DNA of 64,000 bases from UBA5078 sp964538025 (GTDB lineage Bacteria > Pseudomonadota > Gammaproteobacteria > Pseudomonadales > Pseudohongiellaceae): positions 62,001 through 126,000 of the forward strand of contig CAZICZ010000009.1 in NCBI GenBank assembly GCA_964538025.1. The letters are read 5' to 3'. Below the pieces are notes generated by a model that did not search any database, was not told the DNA's origin, and saw only the letters and a program-made list of their open reading frames with translations. Position numbers and translations under genes: made by a program. Positions 7,836-16,694 of the stretch are shown in pieces; within the stretch, counting starts at the first letter, position 1; each line of letters starts with the position of its first letter.

Positions 7836-10373
7836 CTACAGGGTGCGGGCAACAGCGGTGGTTTGGTAAACCTCGATCTTGTCGCCGATCCTCACATCGT
7901 TGTAGTTCTTCACGCCAATGCCGCACTCCATGCCCATGCGCACAGACGTTGCTTCGTCCTTGAACCGGCGCAGAGACTCCAGTTCTCCCTCGTAAATCAC
8001 CACGTCATCGCGCAGGACCCGAATCGGCTTGCTGCGATAAACCGTTCCTTCTATCACCATACTGCCGGCGATCTGACCAAACTTCGGCGAATTGAAGACA
8101 TCGCGCACCTCTGCCACTCCGAGAATCTCTTCGCGCATTTCAGGTGTCAGCATGCCGCTCAGAATCGCCTTGGCGTCATCGATCACGTTATAAATAATGT
8201 TGTAGTAACGCAGCTCGAGGCCTTCGCTTTCAATAATCTGGCGCGCACTCTTGTCGGCCCGCACATTGAACCCGATGATCATGGCCTTGGAGGTGGCTGC
8301 AAGGTGCGCATCGGTCTCGGAAATGCCCCCTACGCCCGCGGAGACAATATTGACCTGCACCTCTTCCGTGCCAAGTTTGTGCAGGGAGGACACGATCGCT
8401 TCGAGTGACCCGCGCACATCGGTCTTGAGCACCACATTCATGATGCCCACATCTGCACGGCCAATACCGGCAAACATGGCTTCTTTCTTGTTGCTCTGTT
8501 GCAGCGCGACCTTGTTGTCCTTGTGACGCTCGCGGCGCAGTGCCGCCACTTCTTTCGCCTTCTTCTCGTCAGCGACCACGACAAATTCGTCACCAGCTTC
8601 AGGCACGCCGGTCAGACCAAGAATCTCCACGGGAATGGAAGGACCCGCGGATTTCACGGATTGGCTCATTTCATCAACCAACGCCCGCACGCGACCGTAT
8701 TCGTGCCCTACGAGCACCACGTCACCCACTTTCAGCGTTCCGTTCTGAACGAGCACAGAAGCGACCGGACCACGCCCCTTGTCGAGTCGTGATTCGATGA
8801 CCACACCCTTCCCGGGTGCATCAACATAGGCTTTAAGTTCGAGCAGTTCTGACTGCAGGAGAATTGCCTCGAGCAATTGATCAATGCCGGCACCGGTATG
8901 GGCTGACACCTCGACAAACTGCGTATCGCCGCCCCATGCATCTGAAATGACGCCGAGATTCGCCAGCTCATTGCGCACGCGGTCCAGATCGATATCGGGC
9001 TTGTCGATCTTGTTAATGGCGACAACAAGAGGAACATCCGCCGCGCGGGCATGGGCAATTGCCTCTTCTGTCTGCGGCTTCACGCCATCATCTGCCGCGA
9101 CGACCAGTACGATAACGTCCGTGGCCTTTGCCCCGCGCGAACGCATGGCGCTAAACGCGGCGTGGCCGGGAGTATCAAGGAAGCAGATCATGCCGCCGGG
9201 AGTCTCAACATGATAGGCACCGATATGCTGGGTAATACCGCCCGCTTCATGAGAGACCACGGTCGACTTGCGAATGTAATCCAGCAGGGAGGTCTTGCCA
9301 TGGTCGACGTGTCCCATGACGGTGACGACCGGCGCACGGGACACGGATTCCGCACCGCCGTCGTAGGCAATCGACTCGTAGAGACTTTCTTCCAGATGGT
9401 CTTCGGAAACAAATTTGACCGTGTGACCCATCTCTTCCACCAACAAAGTGCTGGTGTCCTGATCCAGGATCTGGTTGATGGTGGCCATGACGCCCATCTT
9501 GAACAGCACTTTGATGACTTCGGCTGATTTCACCGCCATCTTCTGCGCAAGTTCGGTCACGGAATTGGCTTCACCAATGGTGATTTCGCGTGAAATAAAT
9601 TCGGTCGGTTTCTCGAACCCATGCTGCTTATTGCGTGGCTTGCTCTTGCGTCCACCTCGGCGGCCGCGAGGACCATCCGCGTATTCCCCGTCTTCCAGCA
9701 CAAAGTCTTCGGTCGTTGTGCGCCCCTTGGTCAACTTGCGGGCAGGTGCCTTGTCCTTCTTGCGGAACGCACTCTTTTCATCATCTTTGGCATCGACGTC
9801 TTTCTTGGCGCCCTTGCCCACTTCCGTTCGCGAAGGCTGTCCGTGTCGGCGTGATTCAACCGGGGGTTCAATCAGCGCAGGATCGCTGATGAACTCGGGG
9901 GCCTTTGCAGGCACTTCGACTTTTTCTTCCGCCACGGGTGCTGCCGGGGCTGCGGCTTCCGCGGCGGGCGCTGCTGCCTGTACTTCCGGCTCTACAGCGT
10001 GAAGCGCCTGATCTTCTGCGTTCTCCGCGCCTTCAGGCAGGGCTTCCTTGTCGGATTGCAGCTCGCTGCGTTTGACGTACGTGCGTTTCTTGCGCACCTC
10101 GACCGCGATCGTTTTGCCGCGACCGTGGCTGGAAGCCGACTTGAGGGTTTCCACCGTCTTGCGCTTCAGCGTTATCTTTTTGGGGGCCGCGTCTTTGGCC
10201 TCGCTGTCGCCATGACTGCGACGCAAGAACAGCAACAAGGTGTTCTTGTCATCATTTGAAATGGGATCATCTGCCTTGGTATGGGGCAGACCAGCTTCTT
10301 TCACTTGTGAAAGAAGTCTCTCCACTGAAACTCCAACCACTTTGGCGAGTTCACTGACTGTTACATCTGCCAT
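7836..10373 (-). CDS. infB: Translation initiation factor IF-2
   Basis: IF-2 is the GTPase that delivers fMet-tRNA to the 30S subunit. At 845 residues it has an N-terminal IF2 domain (about 1-50), a long low-complexity linker rich in Ala, Lys and Arg (about 60-250), and a second IF2_N domain (about 259-310). The G domain carries GHVDHGKT at 354-361, DTPGHAAF and NKIDKPD. Domains II to IV follow. In-frame Met codons just before the G domain might allow shorter isoforms, as in E. coli; this is not provable here. Confidence 0.98.
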   Translation of the reverse strand: MADVTVSELAKVVGVSVERLLSQVKEAGLPHTKADDPISNDDKNTLLLFLRRSHGDSEAKDAAPKKITLKRKTVETLKSASSHGRGKTIAVEVRKKRTYVKRSELQSDKEALPEGAENAEDQALHAVEPEVQAAAPAAEAAAPAAPVAEEKVEVPAKAPEFISDPALIEPPVESRRHGQPSRTEVGKGAKKDVDAKDDEKSAFRKKDKAPARKLTKGRTTTEDFVLEDGEYADGPRGRRGGRKSKPRNKQHGFEKPTEFISREITIGEANSVTELAQKMAVKSAEVIKVLFKMGVMATINQILDQDTSTLLVEEMGHTVKFVSEDHLEESLYESIAYDGGAESVSRAPVVTVMGHVDHGKTSLLDYIRKSTVVSHEAGGITQHIGAYHVETPGGMICFLDTPGHAAFSAMRSRGAKATDVIVLVVAADDGVKPQTEEAIAHARAADVPLVVAINKIDKPDIDLDRVRNELANLGVISDAWGGDTQFVEVSAHTGAGIDQLLEAILLQSELLELKAYVDAPGKGVVIESRLDKGRGPVASVLVQNGTLKVGDVVLVGHEYGRVRALVDEMSQSVKSAGPSIPVEILGLTGVPEAGDEFVVVADEKKAKEVAALRRERHKDNKVALQQSNKKEAMFAGIGRADVGIMNVVLKTDVRGSLEAIVSSLHKLGTEEVQVNIVSAGVGGISETDAHLAATSKAMIIGFNVRADKSARQIIESEGLELRYYNIIYNVIDDAKAILSGMLTPEMREEILGVAEVRDVFNSPKFGQIAGSMVIEGTVYRSKPIRVLRDDVVIYEGELESLRRFKDEATSVRMGMECGIGVKNYNDVRIGDKIEVYQTTAVARTL

Positions 10374-10438
10374 TTACTTGCTCCTGAATCGTACTTGCAG
10401 TCAAACCGTGTGCGCGTCGTGCGTGTCACTCTTGCCGA

Positions 10439-11926
10439 TCATTCAAACCAGGGCGCTCGTGCCGTCATGATGAGCGCGCCTGCACGCTCCTCAGTCATCC
10501 CCGGAATGTCCATCAGCTCATCAATTGACTGCTCTGCCAGATCTTCCATGCACAGCACGCCCTTACCGGCGAGCGCCAGTGCCAGGGTATCGTCCATGCC
10601 TTCCATGTTGAGCAGATCGTCTGCCACATTGGCGTTGGACAAGCCTTCCTCAGAGGCGATCGCCTGAGTCAGCAGCGCATCCTTGGCACGATTGCGCAGC
10701 TCATTCGCAATCTCTTCATCAAATCCCTCAATGCTGAGGATTTCATCAAGCGGTACGTAGGCAATTTCTTCGAGAGAGGTAAACCCTTCGGACACCAGCA
10801 CCTCCGCCACTTCTTCGTCTACATCCAGTTTCTCAACGAACATGGAGACAAAGCCGCTGGATTCCTGCTGCTGCTTCTCAACTGCCTCGGCAACACTCAT
10901 CACATTGATGGTCCAGCCTGTCAGTTCGCTGGAAAGTCGCACGTTCTGACCATTTCGACCAATTGCCTGCGCCAGATTTTCCTCTTCCACCGCCACATCC
11001 ATGGTATGGCTGTCTTCATCCACAATAATGGACGCTACTTCGGCGGGAGCCATGGAGTTGATCACGAGCTGGGCGGGGTTGTCGTCCCAAAGAATGATGT
11101 CGATACGCTCGTTGGCAAGCTCGTTTGATACGACCTGAACGCGGGAGCCGCGCATACCGACACATGCACCGACAGGATCGATACGGCCATCGTTAGTGCT
11201 GACGACAATCTTCGCACGGGAACCGGGATCGCGCGCAGCCGCTTTGATCTCGATGACTTCTTCTGCAATTTCCGGCACTTCAATTTTGAAAAGTTCGATC
11301 AGCATGCCCGGGACAGTGCGGCTGAGAAACAATTGTGGGCCACGTGGCTCTGCGCGAACATCCAGCAGCAATGCCCGTATACGGTCACCCACACGGAAAT
11401 TCTCGCGAGGAATCATGTGCTCGCGCGTCAGCAAACCTTCGGCATTGCCTCCCATATCCACAAGCACGCTTTCTCGTGTGACTTTCTTCACAGTCCCGGA
11501 AATCAGCGTGCCAATCTTGTCGAGATATTCCGCGATGATGATATCGCGCTCTGCTTCACGCACTTTCTGTACGATGACCTGCTTTGCAGTCTGTGCAGCA
11601 ATTCGCCCAAACTCGATGTTCTCGACGCGCTCTGCCCACTCGTCTCCGATATTCAGTTCCGGGTTCTTTTCACGGGCCTGCGCCAAGGTCATCTGAGACC
11701 CTTTTCCTGTGAACTCCTCGTCGTCAACGACGGTCCACACGCGGAAAGTTTCGTATTCGCCGGTTTTTCGGTCGATACGGACACGACAACTCATTTCGTC
11801 ATCTTCGTAAAATTTTTTCGTTGCCGTGGCCAATGCCGCTTCGATTGCCTCGAAAATGACTTCACGTGACACACCTTTCTCATTTGAGACAGCGTCCGCC
11901 ACCAACAGAATTTCTTTACTCATCAT
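10439..11926 (-). CDS. nusA: Transcription termination/antitermination factor NusA
   Basis: NusA binds RNA polymerase and modulates pausing, termination and antitermination. The 495-residue length equals that of E. coli. It has an RNAP-binding N-domain (MSKEILLVADAVSNEKGV), an S1 domain (about 135-200, LISGTVKKV...), two KH domains (VGACVGMRGSRVQVV; AIGRNGQNVRLSSELTGW) and two C-terminal acidic repeats (about 360-490). Two ATGs (11926, 11923) are possible; the first is 8 bases from AAGGTG. Confidence 0.98.
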   Translation of the reverse strand: MMSKEILLVADAVSNEKGVSREVIFEAIEAALATATKKFYEDDEMSCRVRIDRKTGEYETFRVWTVVDDEEFTGKGSQMTLAQAREKNPELNIGDEWAERVENIEFGRIAAQTAKQVIVQKVREAERDIIIAEYLDKIGTLISGTVKKVTRESVLVDMGGNAEGLLTREHMIPRENFRVGDRIRALLLDVRAEPRGPQLFLSRTVPGMLIELFKIEVPEIAEEVIEIKAAARDPGSRAKIVVSTNDGRIDPVGACVGMRGSRVQVVSNELANERIDIILWDDNPAQLVINSMAPAEVASIIVDEDSHTMDVAVEEENLAQAIGRNGQNVRLSSELTGWTINVMSVAEAVEKQQQESSGFVSMFVEKLDVDEEVAEVLVSEGFTSLEEIAYVPLDEILSIEGFDEEIANELRNRAKDALLTQAIASEEGLSNANVADDLLNMEGMDDTLALALAGKGVLCMEDLAEQSIDELMDIPGMTEERAGALIMTARAPWFE

Positions 11927-12013
11927 AATCGTGTCACCTTACTTTGGAGGTCTTCCTTCTATTAGTCAGTCACATGACCATCGCATTTTGGAATAAAAGC
12001 GCGGTTATGCCGA

Positions 12014-12466
12014 TCAAAATACCAGGTTTGCTTTATCGATTGAGTTACCTGGCAACTGAAATTGCTTGCCGTCCACCACTAAACACAATGAATCCTCACT
12101 CACACTCTGGATGATTCCCTTGTATTTGCGACGTCCTTCCAGAGGAGCGCGCAATCTGACGGCAGCCTCACTTCCAATAAAGCGGGCGAACTGCGCCAGT
12201 GTAAACAGCGGCCTGTCCATGCCCGGGGACGACACTTCCAATGTGTACTCTCCCGCAATCGGATCTTCCACATCAAAAATGCCGCTGATCTGACGACTGA
12301 CTTTTTCACAGTCATCAATCGTTACGCCTTCTTCGGGTCTGTCGATGTACACGCGCAAGACACTGTATTTGCCTTGAATCAAAAATTCGAGGCCCCACAG
12401 CTCGACGCCCAGCGCTTCCACAGTGGGACGGATCAATTCGCTTAGCTGCGCTTCATTTGCACTCAC
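12014..12466 (-). CDS. rimP: Ribosome maturation factor RimP
   Basis: RimP is needed for 30S subunit maturation. The 150-residue protein shows LGVELWGLEFLIQG, LRVYIDRPEEGVTIDDCEKV and YTLEVSSPGMDRPLF, the family core. It is the first protein gene of the nusA operon, 87 bp before nusA, and lies downstream of two terminator hairpins. Confidence 0.96.
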   Translation of the reverse strand: MSANEAQLSELIRPTVEALGVELWGLEFLIQGKYSVLRVYIDRPEEGVTIDDCEKVSRQISGIFDVEDPIAGEYTLEVSSPGMDRPLFTLAQFARFIGSEAAVRLRAPLEGRRKYKGIIQSVSEDSLCLVVDGKQFQLPGNSIDKANLVF

Positions 12467-12510
12467 GTTTCTTCCCCACCGTTGCCGTCATCGACAAACT
12501 CAGGCGCCAT

Positions 12511-12538
12511 AAATAAAAAATGGGCCTGCGGCCCACTC
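12511..12538 (-). terminator. Second terminator/attenuator in the rimP-nusA leader
   Basis: The minus strand reads TGGGCC-GCA-GGCCCA (12521-12535) followed directly by TTTTTTATTT. This is a strong intrinsic terminator. It sits 45 bp before rimP and downstream of the tRNA-fMet terminator, so it must be read through for rimP-nusA-infB expression. Confidence 0.85.
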
Positions 12539-12629
12539 CTTAAAACCCGTAATTTTGCACCGATGCGCACCTAGCACAATCGATGTGGAGCATGACAGCC
12601 CATCCATGTCAGGCGAAAATCGCACCTAA

Positions 12630-12652
12630 CAAAAAGCCCCAGATGGGGCTTC
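12630..12652 (-). terminator. Intrinsic terminator after initiator tRNA
   Basis: The minus strand reads AAGCCCC-ATCT-GGGGCTT followed by a T-tract (12630-12635). It lies about 95 bp downstream of the tRNA-fMet 3' end. Confidence 0.88.
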
Positions 12653-12745
12653 GTCTTCAATCCACAGGAATCCATTGGGATTCCCTGCTTCTTGCCCGAG
12701 TGTCGTGAACCACCCAATAGTGACACACTGACGCACCGGTTTGAT

Positions 12746-12822
<77 letters not shown>

Positions 12823-12916
12823 ATTAATCACAAAATTCTTGTGAGATATTGCTGTGCTGCTTGCGCGATCTCTTCCTCTGGCATGAGGAAATCGACTTCA
12901 AATCTCAGGGGCCGGA

Positions 12917-12946
12917 ATTATACTGAGCGGCGCCATCCATGGTCAA
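12917..12946 (-). promoter_or_regulatory. Sigma-70 promoter of tRNA-fMet / rimP-nusA operon
   Basis: On the minus strand there is TTGACC (12941-12946), an 18-bp spacer, then a perfect TATAAT (12917-12922). The predicted start lies about 85 nt before the tRNA. A TTCCTC/GAGGAA hairpin (12873-12890) is in the leader. Confidence 0.85.
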
Positions 12947-12987
12947 GCGCAAGCTTCTAATTCCGTGAAAAAGCTGATTTTTTTGAC

Positions 12988-13005
12988 ACTTCCCGGCCGG
13001 GAAGT
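12988..13005. repeat. Perfect 18-bp palindrome between the two tRNA genes
   Basis: ACTTCCCGGCCGGGAAGT is perfectly self-complementary and starts 11 bp after the tRNA-Leu 3' end. On the minus strand it is followed by A-rich, not T-rich, sequence, so it is not a classic intrinsic terminator for the tRNA. It may be a 3'-trailer structure or a protein site. Confidence 0.6.
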
Positions 13006-13015
13006 CTTTCAGAAT

Positions 13016-13101
13016 TGGTGCCGAAGGCGAGACTTGAACTCGCACGACCATGGGTCACTACCCCCTCAAGATAGCGTGTCTACCAATTCCACCACTTCGG
13101 C
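13016..13101 (-). tRNA. leuU: tRNA-Leu (GAG)
   Basis: This 86-nt class II tRNA has a long variable arm, anticodon GAG in the loop CTTGAGG, an encoded CCA end and an acceptor stem GCCGAAG/CTTCGGC. It lies between secG and tRNA-fMet, as leuU does in E. coli. It has no obvious promoter in the 51-bp gap and is probably processed from the secG transcript. Confidence 0.96.
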
Positions 13102-13152
13102 ATTTTTTACTGCATTTACAACGAGGGTTTATCTCCTGTCCGACGCCTTAGT

Positions 13153-13545
13153 TCAGTTACTCGTCGGAGTATCACTGCCAATCACTGGCACATCCGAGGC
13201 CACAGGCTCGTTAACTGAAGACTCCACCTGCGGAATATCAGTGACGGGCGCGGCGCTCTGTTCAAGCAATGCAGGATTCGCAATCGGCAGGCCTTCAACT
13301 ACGCCTGCACTGGTGTTTTGTTTCGCGAAAATCGCCAGCGTGAGACTGGTGATGAAAAAGATTGTTGCCGCGATAGACGTTGAGCGTGTCAGAAAATTTC
13401 CGGAACCTGCTGCACCGAAAACCGTCTGCGATGCACCACTGCCAAAGGCCGCGCCCGCATCTGCCCCTTTGCCCTGCTGCAACAACACCAGGCCGACGAT
13501 GGCAATAGCGACAATCACGTGCACGATGACTACGAGAGTTTCCAT
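13153..13545 (-). CDS. secG: Protein-export membrane protein SecG
   Basis: SecG is the small accessory subunit of the SecYEG translocon. It is 130 residues with two membrane segments (about 3-22 and 52-72) and the family string VLLQQGKGADAGAAFGSGAS between them. The C-terminal tail is hydrophilic. The ATG at 13545 overlaps the tpiA stop as TAATG, so the two are translationally coupled; a longer open frame inside tpiA is not used. Confidence 0.96.
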   Translation of the reverse strand: METLVVIVHVIVAIAIVGLVLLQQGKGADAGAAFGSGASQTVFGAAGSGNFLTRSTSIAATIFFITSLTLAIFAKQNTSAGVVEGLPIANPALLEQSAAPVTDIPQVESSVNEPVASDVPVIGSDTPTSN

Positions 13546-14300
13546 TATTGACTCACACTCTGACAAATCATTAAAAATTCTTCTGGTTTAAGCGACGCGC
13601 CGCCGACGAGACCACCGTCGATATCGGCCTGCGAGAAAAGCGCTGCCGCATTTCCCGCGTTCACGCTGCCACCGTAAACCACACGGAGCTTCTGGGCGAT
13701 ATCACTGCTGCGCGCGGCAACCAATGTCCTGATAAACGCATGCATCTGCTGCGCTTGCCCGGGACTTGCTGTCTGTCCTGTCCCGATTGCCCAGACCGGC
13801 TCATAGGCAATGACCGCATCGGACATTGCATTCACGCCGACTCTGTCGAGCACCGCGTTGACCTGCCGGGACACGACGGATTCAGCCATCCCACTCTCAC
13901 GCTCTTCGAGCGTTTCACCGACGCACAACACCGGCTGCATGCCCTGCTCGAGTACCGCAAGACACTTCGATGCCACCTGAGCATCGCTCTCACCAAAGAG
14001 CTGGCGTCGCTCCGAATGCCCCACGATAACCATGGACACACCAAATTCCAGCAGCATGCTTACTGCAATCTCGCCGGTATACGCGCCCGAAGACGCCTCG
14101 TGAACATTCTGCGCCCCCAGGGCAACAGGTGTACCGGCAAGCAACTGCTGACACAGGCTCAGATAGGGAGCCGGCGGGCATACCATCACATCCGCGTGGG
14201 AAGAGGCATCCAGGTGTCTGCACACGTTTTCCAGCAGGTCCGAAATAAACGCCTTGGAACCGTGCATTTTCCAGTTCGCAGCGACAAGCGGTCTGCGCAT
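13545..14300 (-). CDS. tpiA: Triose-phosphate isomerase
   Basis: It interconverts dihydroxyacetone phosphate and glyceraldehyde 3-phosphate. The 251 residues show all catalytic groups: NWKMHG (Lys about 12), VGHSERR (His) and AYEPVWAIGTG (Glu). The phosphate loop is VVYGGSVN...GGLVGGASL. A good promoter lies in the spacer after glmM. Confidence 0.98.
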   Translation of the reverse strand: MRRPLVAANWKMHGSKAFISDLLENVCRHLDASSHADVMVCPPAPYLSLCQQLLAGTPVALGAQNVHEASSGAYTGEIAVSMLLEFGVSMVIVGHSERRQLFGESDAQVASKCLAVLEQGMQPVLCVGETLEERESGMAESVVSRQVNAVLDRVGVNAMSDAVIAYEPVWAIGTGQTASPGQAQQMHAFIRTLVAARSSDIAQKLRVVYGGSVNAGNAAALFSQADIDGGLVGGASLKPEEFLMICQSVSQ

Positions 14301-14352
14301 TCACATCACCTTATGCAGCGGATGTTGTCTGACATCGGGAAAACGGGGCGCC

Positions 14353-14381
14353 AATATAACCAAGTTGCCCATCGCTTGCAA
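14353..14381 (-). promoter_or_regulatory. Sigma-70 promoter of tpiA-secG-tRNA-Leu
   Basis: On the minus strand there is TTGCAA (14376-14381), a 17-bp spacer, then TATATT (14353-14358). It lies in the glmM-tpiA spacer about 50 bp before the tpiA start. A 12-bp palindrome CTGGCCGGCCAG (14389-14400) lies just upstream, after the glmM stop. Confidence 0.65.
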
Positions 14382-14405
14382 CTGATCTCTGGCCGGCCAG
14401 AATGC

Positions 14406-15764
14406 CTAACACAAGGCCTCTTCAACCGCCTTTGCAAGCTCCTGAGCAAGCGCCTTCACCAGGGATTCATCCTCCCCTTCGACCATCACGCGGACGACGG
14501 GTTCTGTCCCGGACATTCGCATGAGCACACGCCCTTTCTTCCCCAGAGTACTCTCGACGGATCTGACCGCCTCCTGCACCTTGGGATTCGCCAGCGGGTC
14601 GCATTTGGCGCCGAAACGGACATTGATCATGGTTTGCGGGAATTTGCTCATTTTGGTGCGCAATTCGTGGAGCGATGCCCCTGCGCTAACCATCGCGTAC
14701 AAGGCTTGTAGCGCGGCCACAATACCGTCTCCTGTACTCGCCACATCGAGGCAAATGACGTGCCCCGACGATTCTCCTCCCAACTGCCAACCCCGTGACA
14801 TGAGCTCGGACATGACGTAGCGGTCTCCCACCTTGGCACGCGCGAACGGAATATCCAGTGCCTCCAGCCCAAGCTGAAGCCCCAGATTGCTCATCAAGGT
14901 TCCAACTACTCCACCAAAGCGAATGCCACGGCGACGGCGATCTCTCGCAATCAGGTAAATGATTTCGTCGCCATCCACGACATGACCCAGATGATCCACC
15001 ATAATCACCCGATCACCGTCCCCGTCAAAGGCAATACCCAAGTGGGCTTTCTCGGCCAACACCTCGGCTACCAGTTGTTGTGGTGATGTCGATCCAAATC
15101 CGTCGTTGATGTTCAGACCGTTGGGAGAAGCCCCAATCGTTTTGACTGTTGCCCCCAACTCTTTGAAGACACTGCTGGCAATGTTGTAGGTAGAGCCGTG
15201 CGCACAGTCGACGACAATTTTCAGACCGCTCAATTTGATATCGGTCGGAATGGTGCTCTTGCAATATTCAATGTAGCGCCCACTGGCATCATTGATGCGG
15301 CTGGCTTTTCCTATCAGCGCTGACTCCACCGTGGTGAGTTCACGCTCGAGATAGGACTCGATTTCAAATTCGAGCTCGTCAGGCAACTTGGTGCCGTCCC
15401 CCGAAAAAAACTTGATGCCGTTATCTTCGAAAGGGTTATGCGAAGCACTGATGACTATTCCCGCCTGTGCATGAAAGGTGCGTGTCAGATAGGCAACGGC
15501 CGGGGTTGGCATGGGGCCCAGTAGATTGATATCAACGCCGGCGGAGGTAAGTCCAGCTTCGAGCGCCGCTTCAAACATATACCCTGATATGCGGGTGTCT
15601 TTGCCGATCAGGATCTTGCTTCGCCCCATCTCATTGCGCGCAAACACCTTGCCTGCCGCCCAACCGAGCTTGAGCATGAAGTCCGGAGTAATGGGATAAC
15701 TGCCAACCCTGCCGCGAATACCGTCTGTCCCGAAAAATTGTTTTTCCTTGTGTCCCTGACTCAT
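14406..15764 (-). CDS. glmM: Phosphoglucosamine mutase
   Basis: GlmM converts glucosamine 6-phosphate to glucosamine 1-phosphate for UDP-GlcNAc, peptidoglycan and LPS. The 452-residue protein carries the phosphoserine loop ISASHNPFEDNG (Ser about 108), the metal site DGDGDR and the sugar loop GGESSGH. It follows folP by 6 bp in the ftsH-folP-glmM arrangement. Confidence 0.98.
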   Translation of the reverse strand: MSQGHKEKQFFGTDGIRGRVGSYPITPDFMLKLGWAAGKVFARNEMGRSKILIGKDTRISGYMFEAALEAGLTSAGVDINLLGPMPTPAVAYLTRTFHAQAGIVISASHNPFEDNGIKFFSGDGTKLPDELEFEIESYLERELTTVESALIGKASRINDASGRYIEYCKSTIPTDIKLSGLKIVVDCAHGSTYNIASSVFKELGATVKTIGASPNGLNINDGFGSTSPQQLVAEVLAEKAHLGIAFDGDGDRVIMVDHLGHVVDGDEIIYLIARDRRRRGIRFGGVVGTLMSNLGLQLGLEALDIPFARAKVGDRYVMSELMSRGWQLGGESSGHVICLDVASTGDGIVAALQALYAMVSAGASLHELRTKMSKFPQTMINVRFGAKCDPLANPKVQEAVRSVESTLGKKGRVLMRMSGTEPVVRVMVEGEDESLVKALAQELAKAVEEALC

Positions 15765-15770
15765 TCCCTC

Positions 15771-16664
15771 TCAACCCTTCGTTGGTAGCTCGCCCTGCAG
15801 GGCACAAAAAATGGCAACGGCATCCACTGTATCGGCGACGTCGTGTGTGCGAATGATACGGGCCCCTTTCTCCAGCGCAACCATTGTCGCCGCCACCCCC
15901 GCACTGACTCGCGCCTGCACCTCGCGCCCTGTGGCCACCCCTAACATTGACTTGCGTGAAACTCCGATCAGCAAAGGAAGGCCTAACGCCTGAAATCGCT
16001 GCAATGCATTGAGCAGTGTAAAATTTTGAGCAGGACTTTTGCCAAATCCAAAGCCCGGATCAAGCAGGAGACGATGGCGGGAAATTCCCGCCTGCTCACA
16101 GCGCGTGACGTAGTCACGCAAAGTCGCCATCACCTCCTCCACCACATCGGCGTAGGCGAGATCCTTCTGCATCGTTGCGGGCTGACCGCGCATGTGCATG
16201 AGACAGATCGCAATCTGTGGATAGGACGCAAGAACGTCTCGTGCTCCGTTTTCCGTCAAAGCACGCACATCATTGATCAATCCGGCACCCGCACCGATGG
16301 CGTGACGCATGACGCTTGGCGTGCTGGTGTCCACAGAAATAACCACATCGAGACGGGAAGCGATTGCTTCTACCACAGGAATGACACGATCAAGCTCCTC
16401 CTGCTCACTCACGCGCTCAGCGCCGGGGCGGGTCGATTCTCCTCCCACATCAATGAACGCAGCGCCGTCATCGACCATTTTCTGGGCGCGCTTGAGTGCT
16501 TTGTCGATGTCTGCACGAAAAGCCCCACGCGCGACATTCCCAAGCGAACCGCCGTCGGAAAATGAATCGGGGGTAACGTTGAGAATTCCCATGACGACGG
16601 GAGAGGAAAGGTCGATGACACGGTCACCGACCTGTAGATGCTGCGTACTCACAGAGGACCCCAT
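15771..16664 (-). CDS. folP: Dihydropteroate synthase
   Basis: This TIM-barrel enzyme condenses p-aminobenzoate with dihydropterin pyrophosphate in folate synthesis and is the sulfonamide target. The 297 residues show MGILNVTPDSFSDGG, DVGGESTRPGA, DPGFGFGKS and SRKSMLG signatures. It is 30 bp from ftsH upstream. folK of the same pathway is at 30.6-31.2 kb. Confidence 0.97.
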   Translation of the reverse strand: MGSSVSTQHLQVGDRVIDLSSPVVMGILNVTPDSFSDGGSLGNVARGAFRADIDKALKRAQKMVDDGAAFIDVGGESTRPGAERVSEQEELDRVIPVVEAIASRLDVVISVDTSTPSVMRHAIGAGAGLINDVRALTENGARDVLASYPQIAICLMHMRGQPATMQKDLAYADVVEEVMATLRDYVTRCEQAGISRHRLLLDPGFGFGKSPAQNFTLLNALQRFQALGLPLLIGVSRKSMLGVATGREVQARVSAGVAATMVALEKGARIIRTHDVADTVDAVAIFCALQGELPTKG

Positions 16665-16694
16665 GCGGGCGCCGCATGGGCGGCGATCGCTTTC

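Noticed and set aside
12965..13591. Plus-strand open frame spanning tRNA-Leu and secG
   Set aside because: It runs through a tRNA on the opposite strand and the antisense of secG.
13740..14711. Open frame of 323 codons on the plus strand over tpiA and glmM
   Set aside because: It crosses two convincing minus-strand genes and their promoter; no family resemblance.
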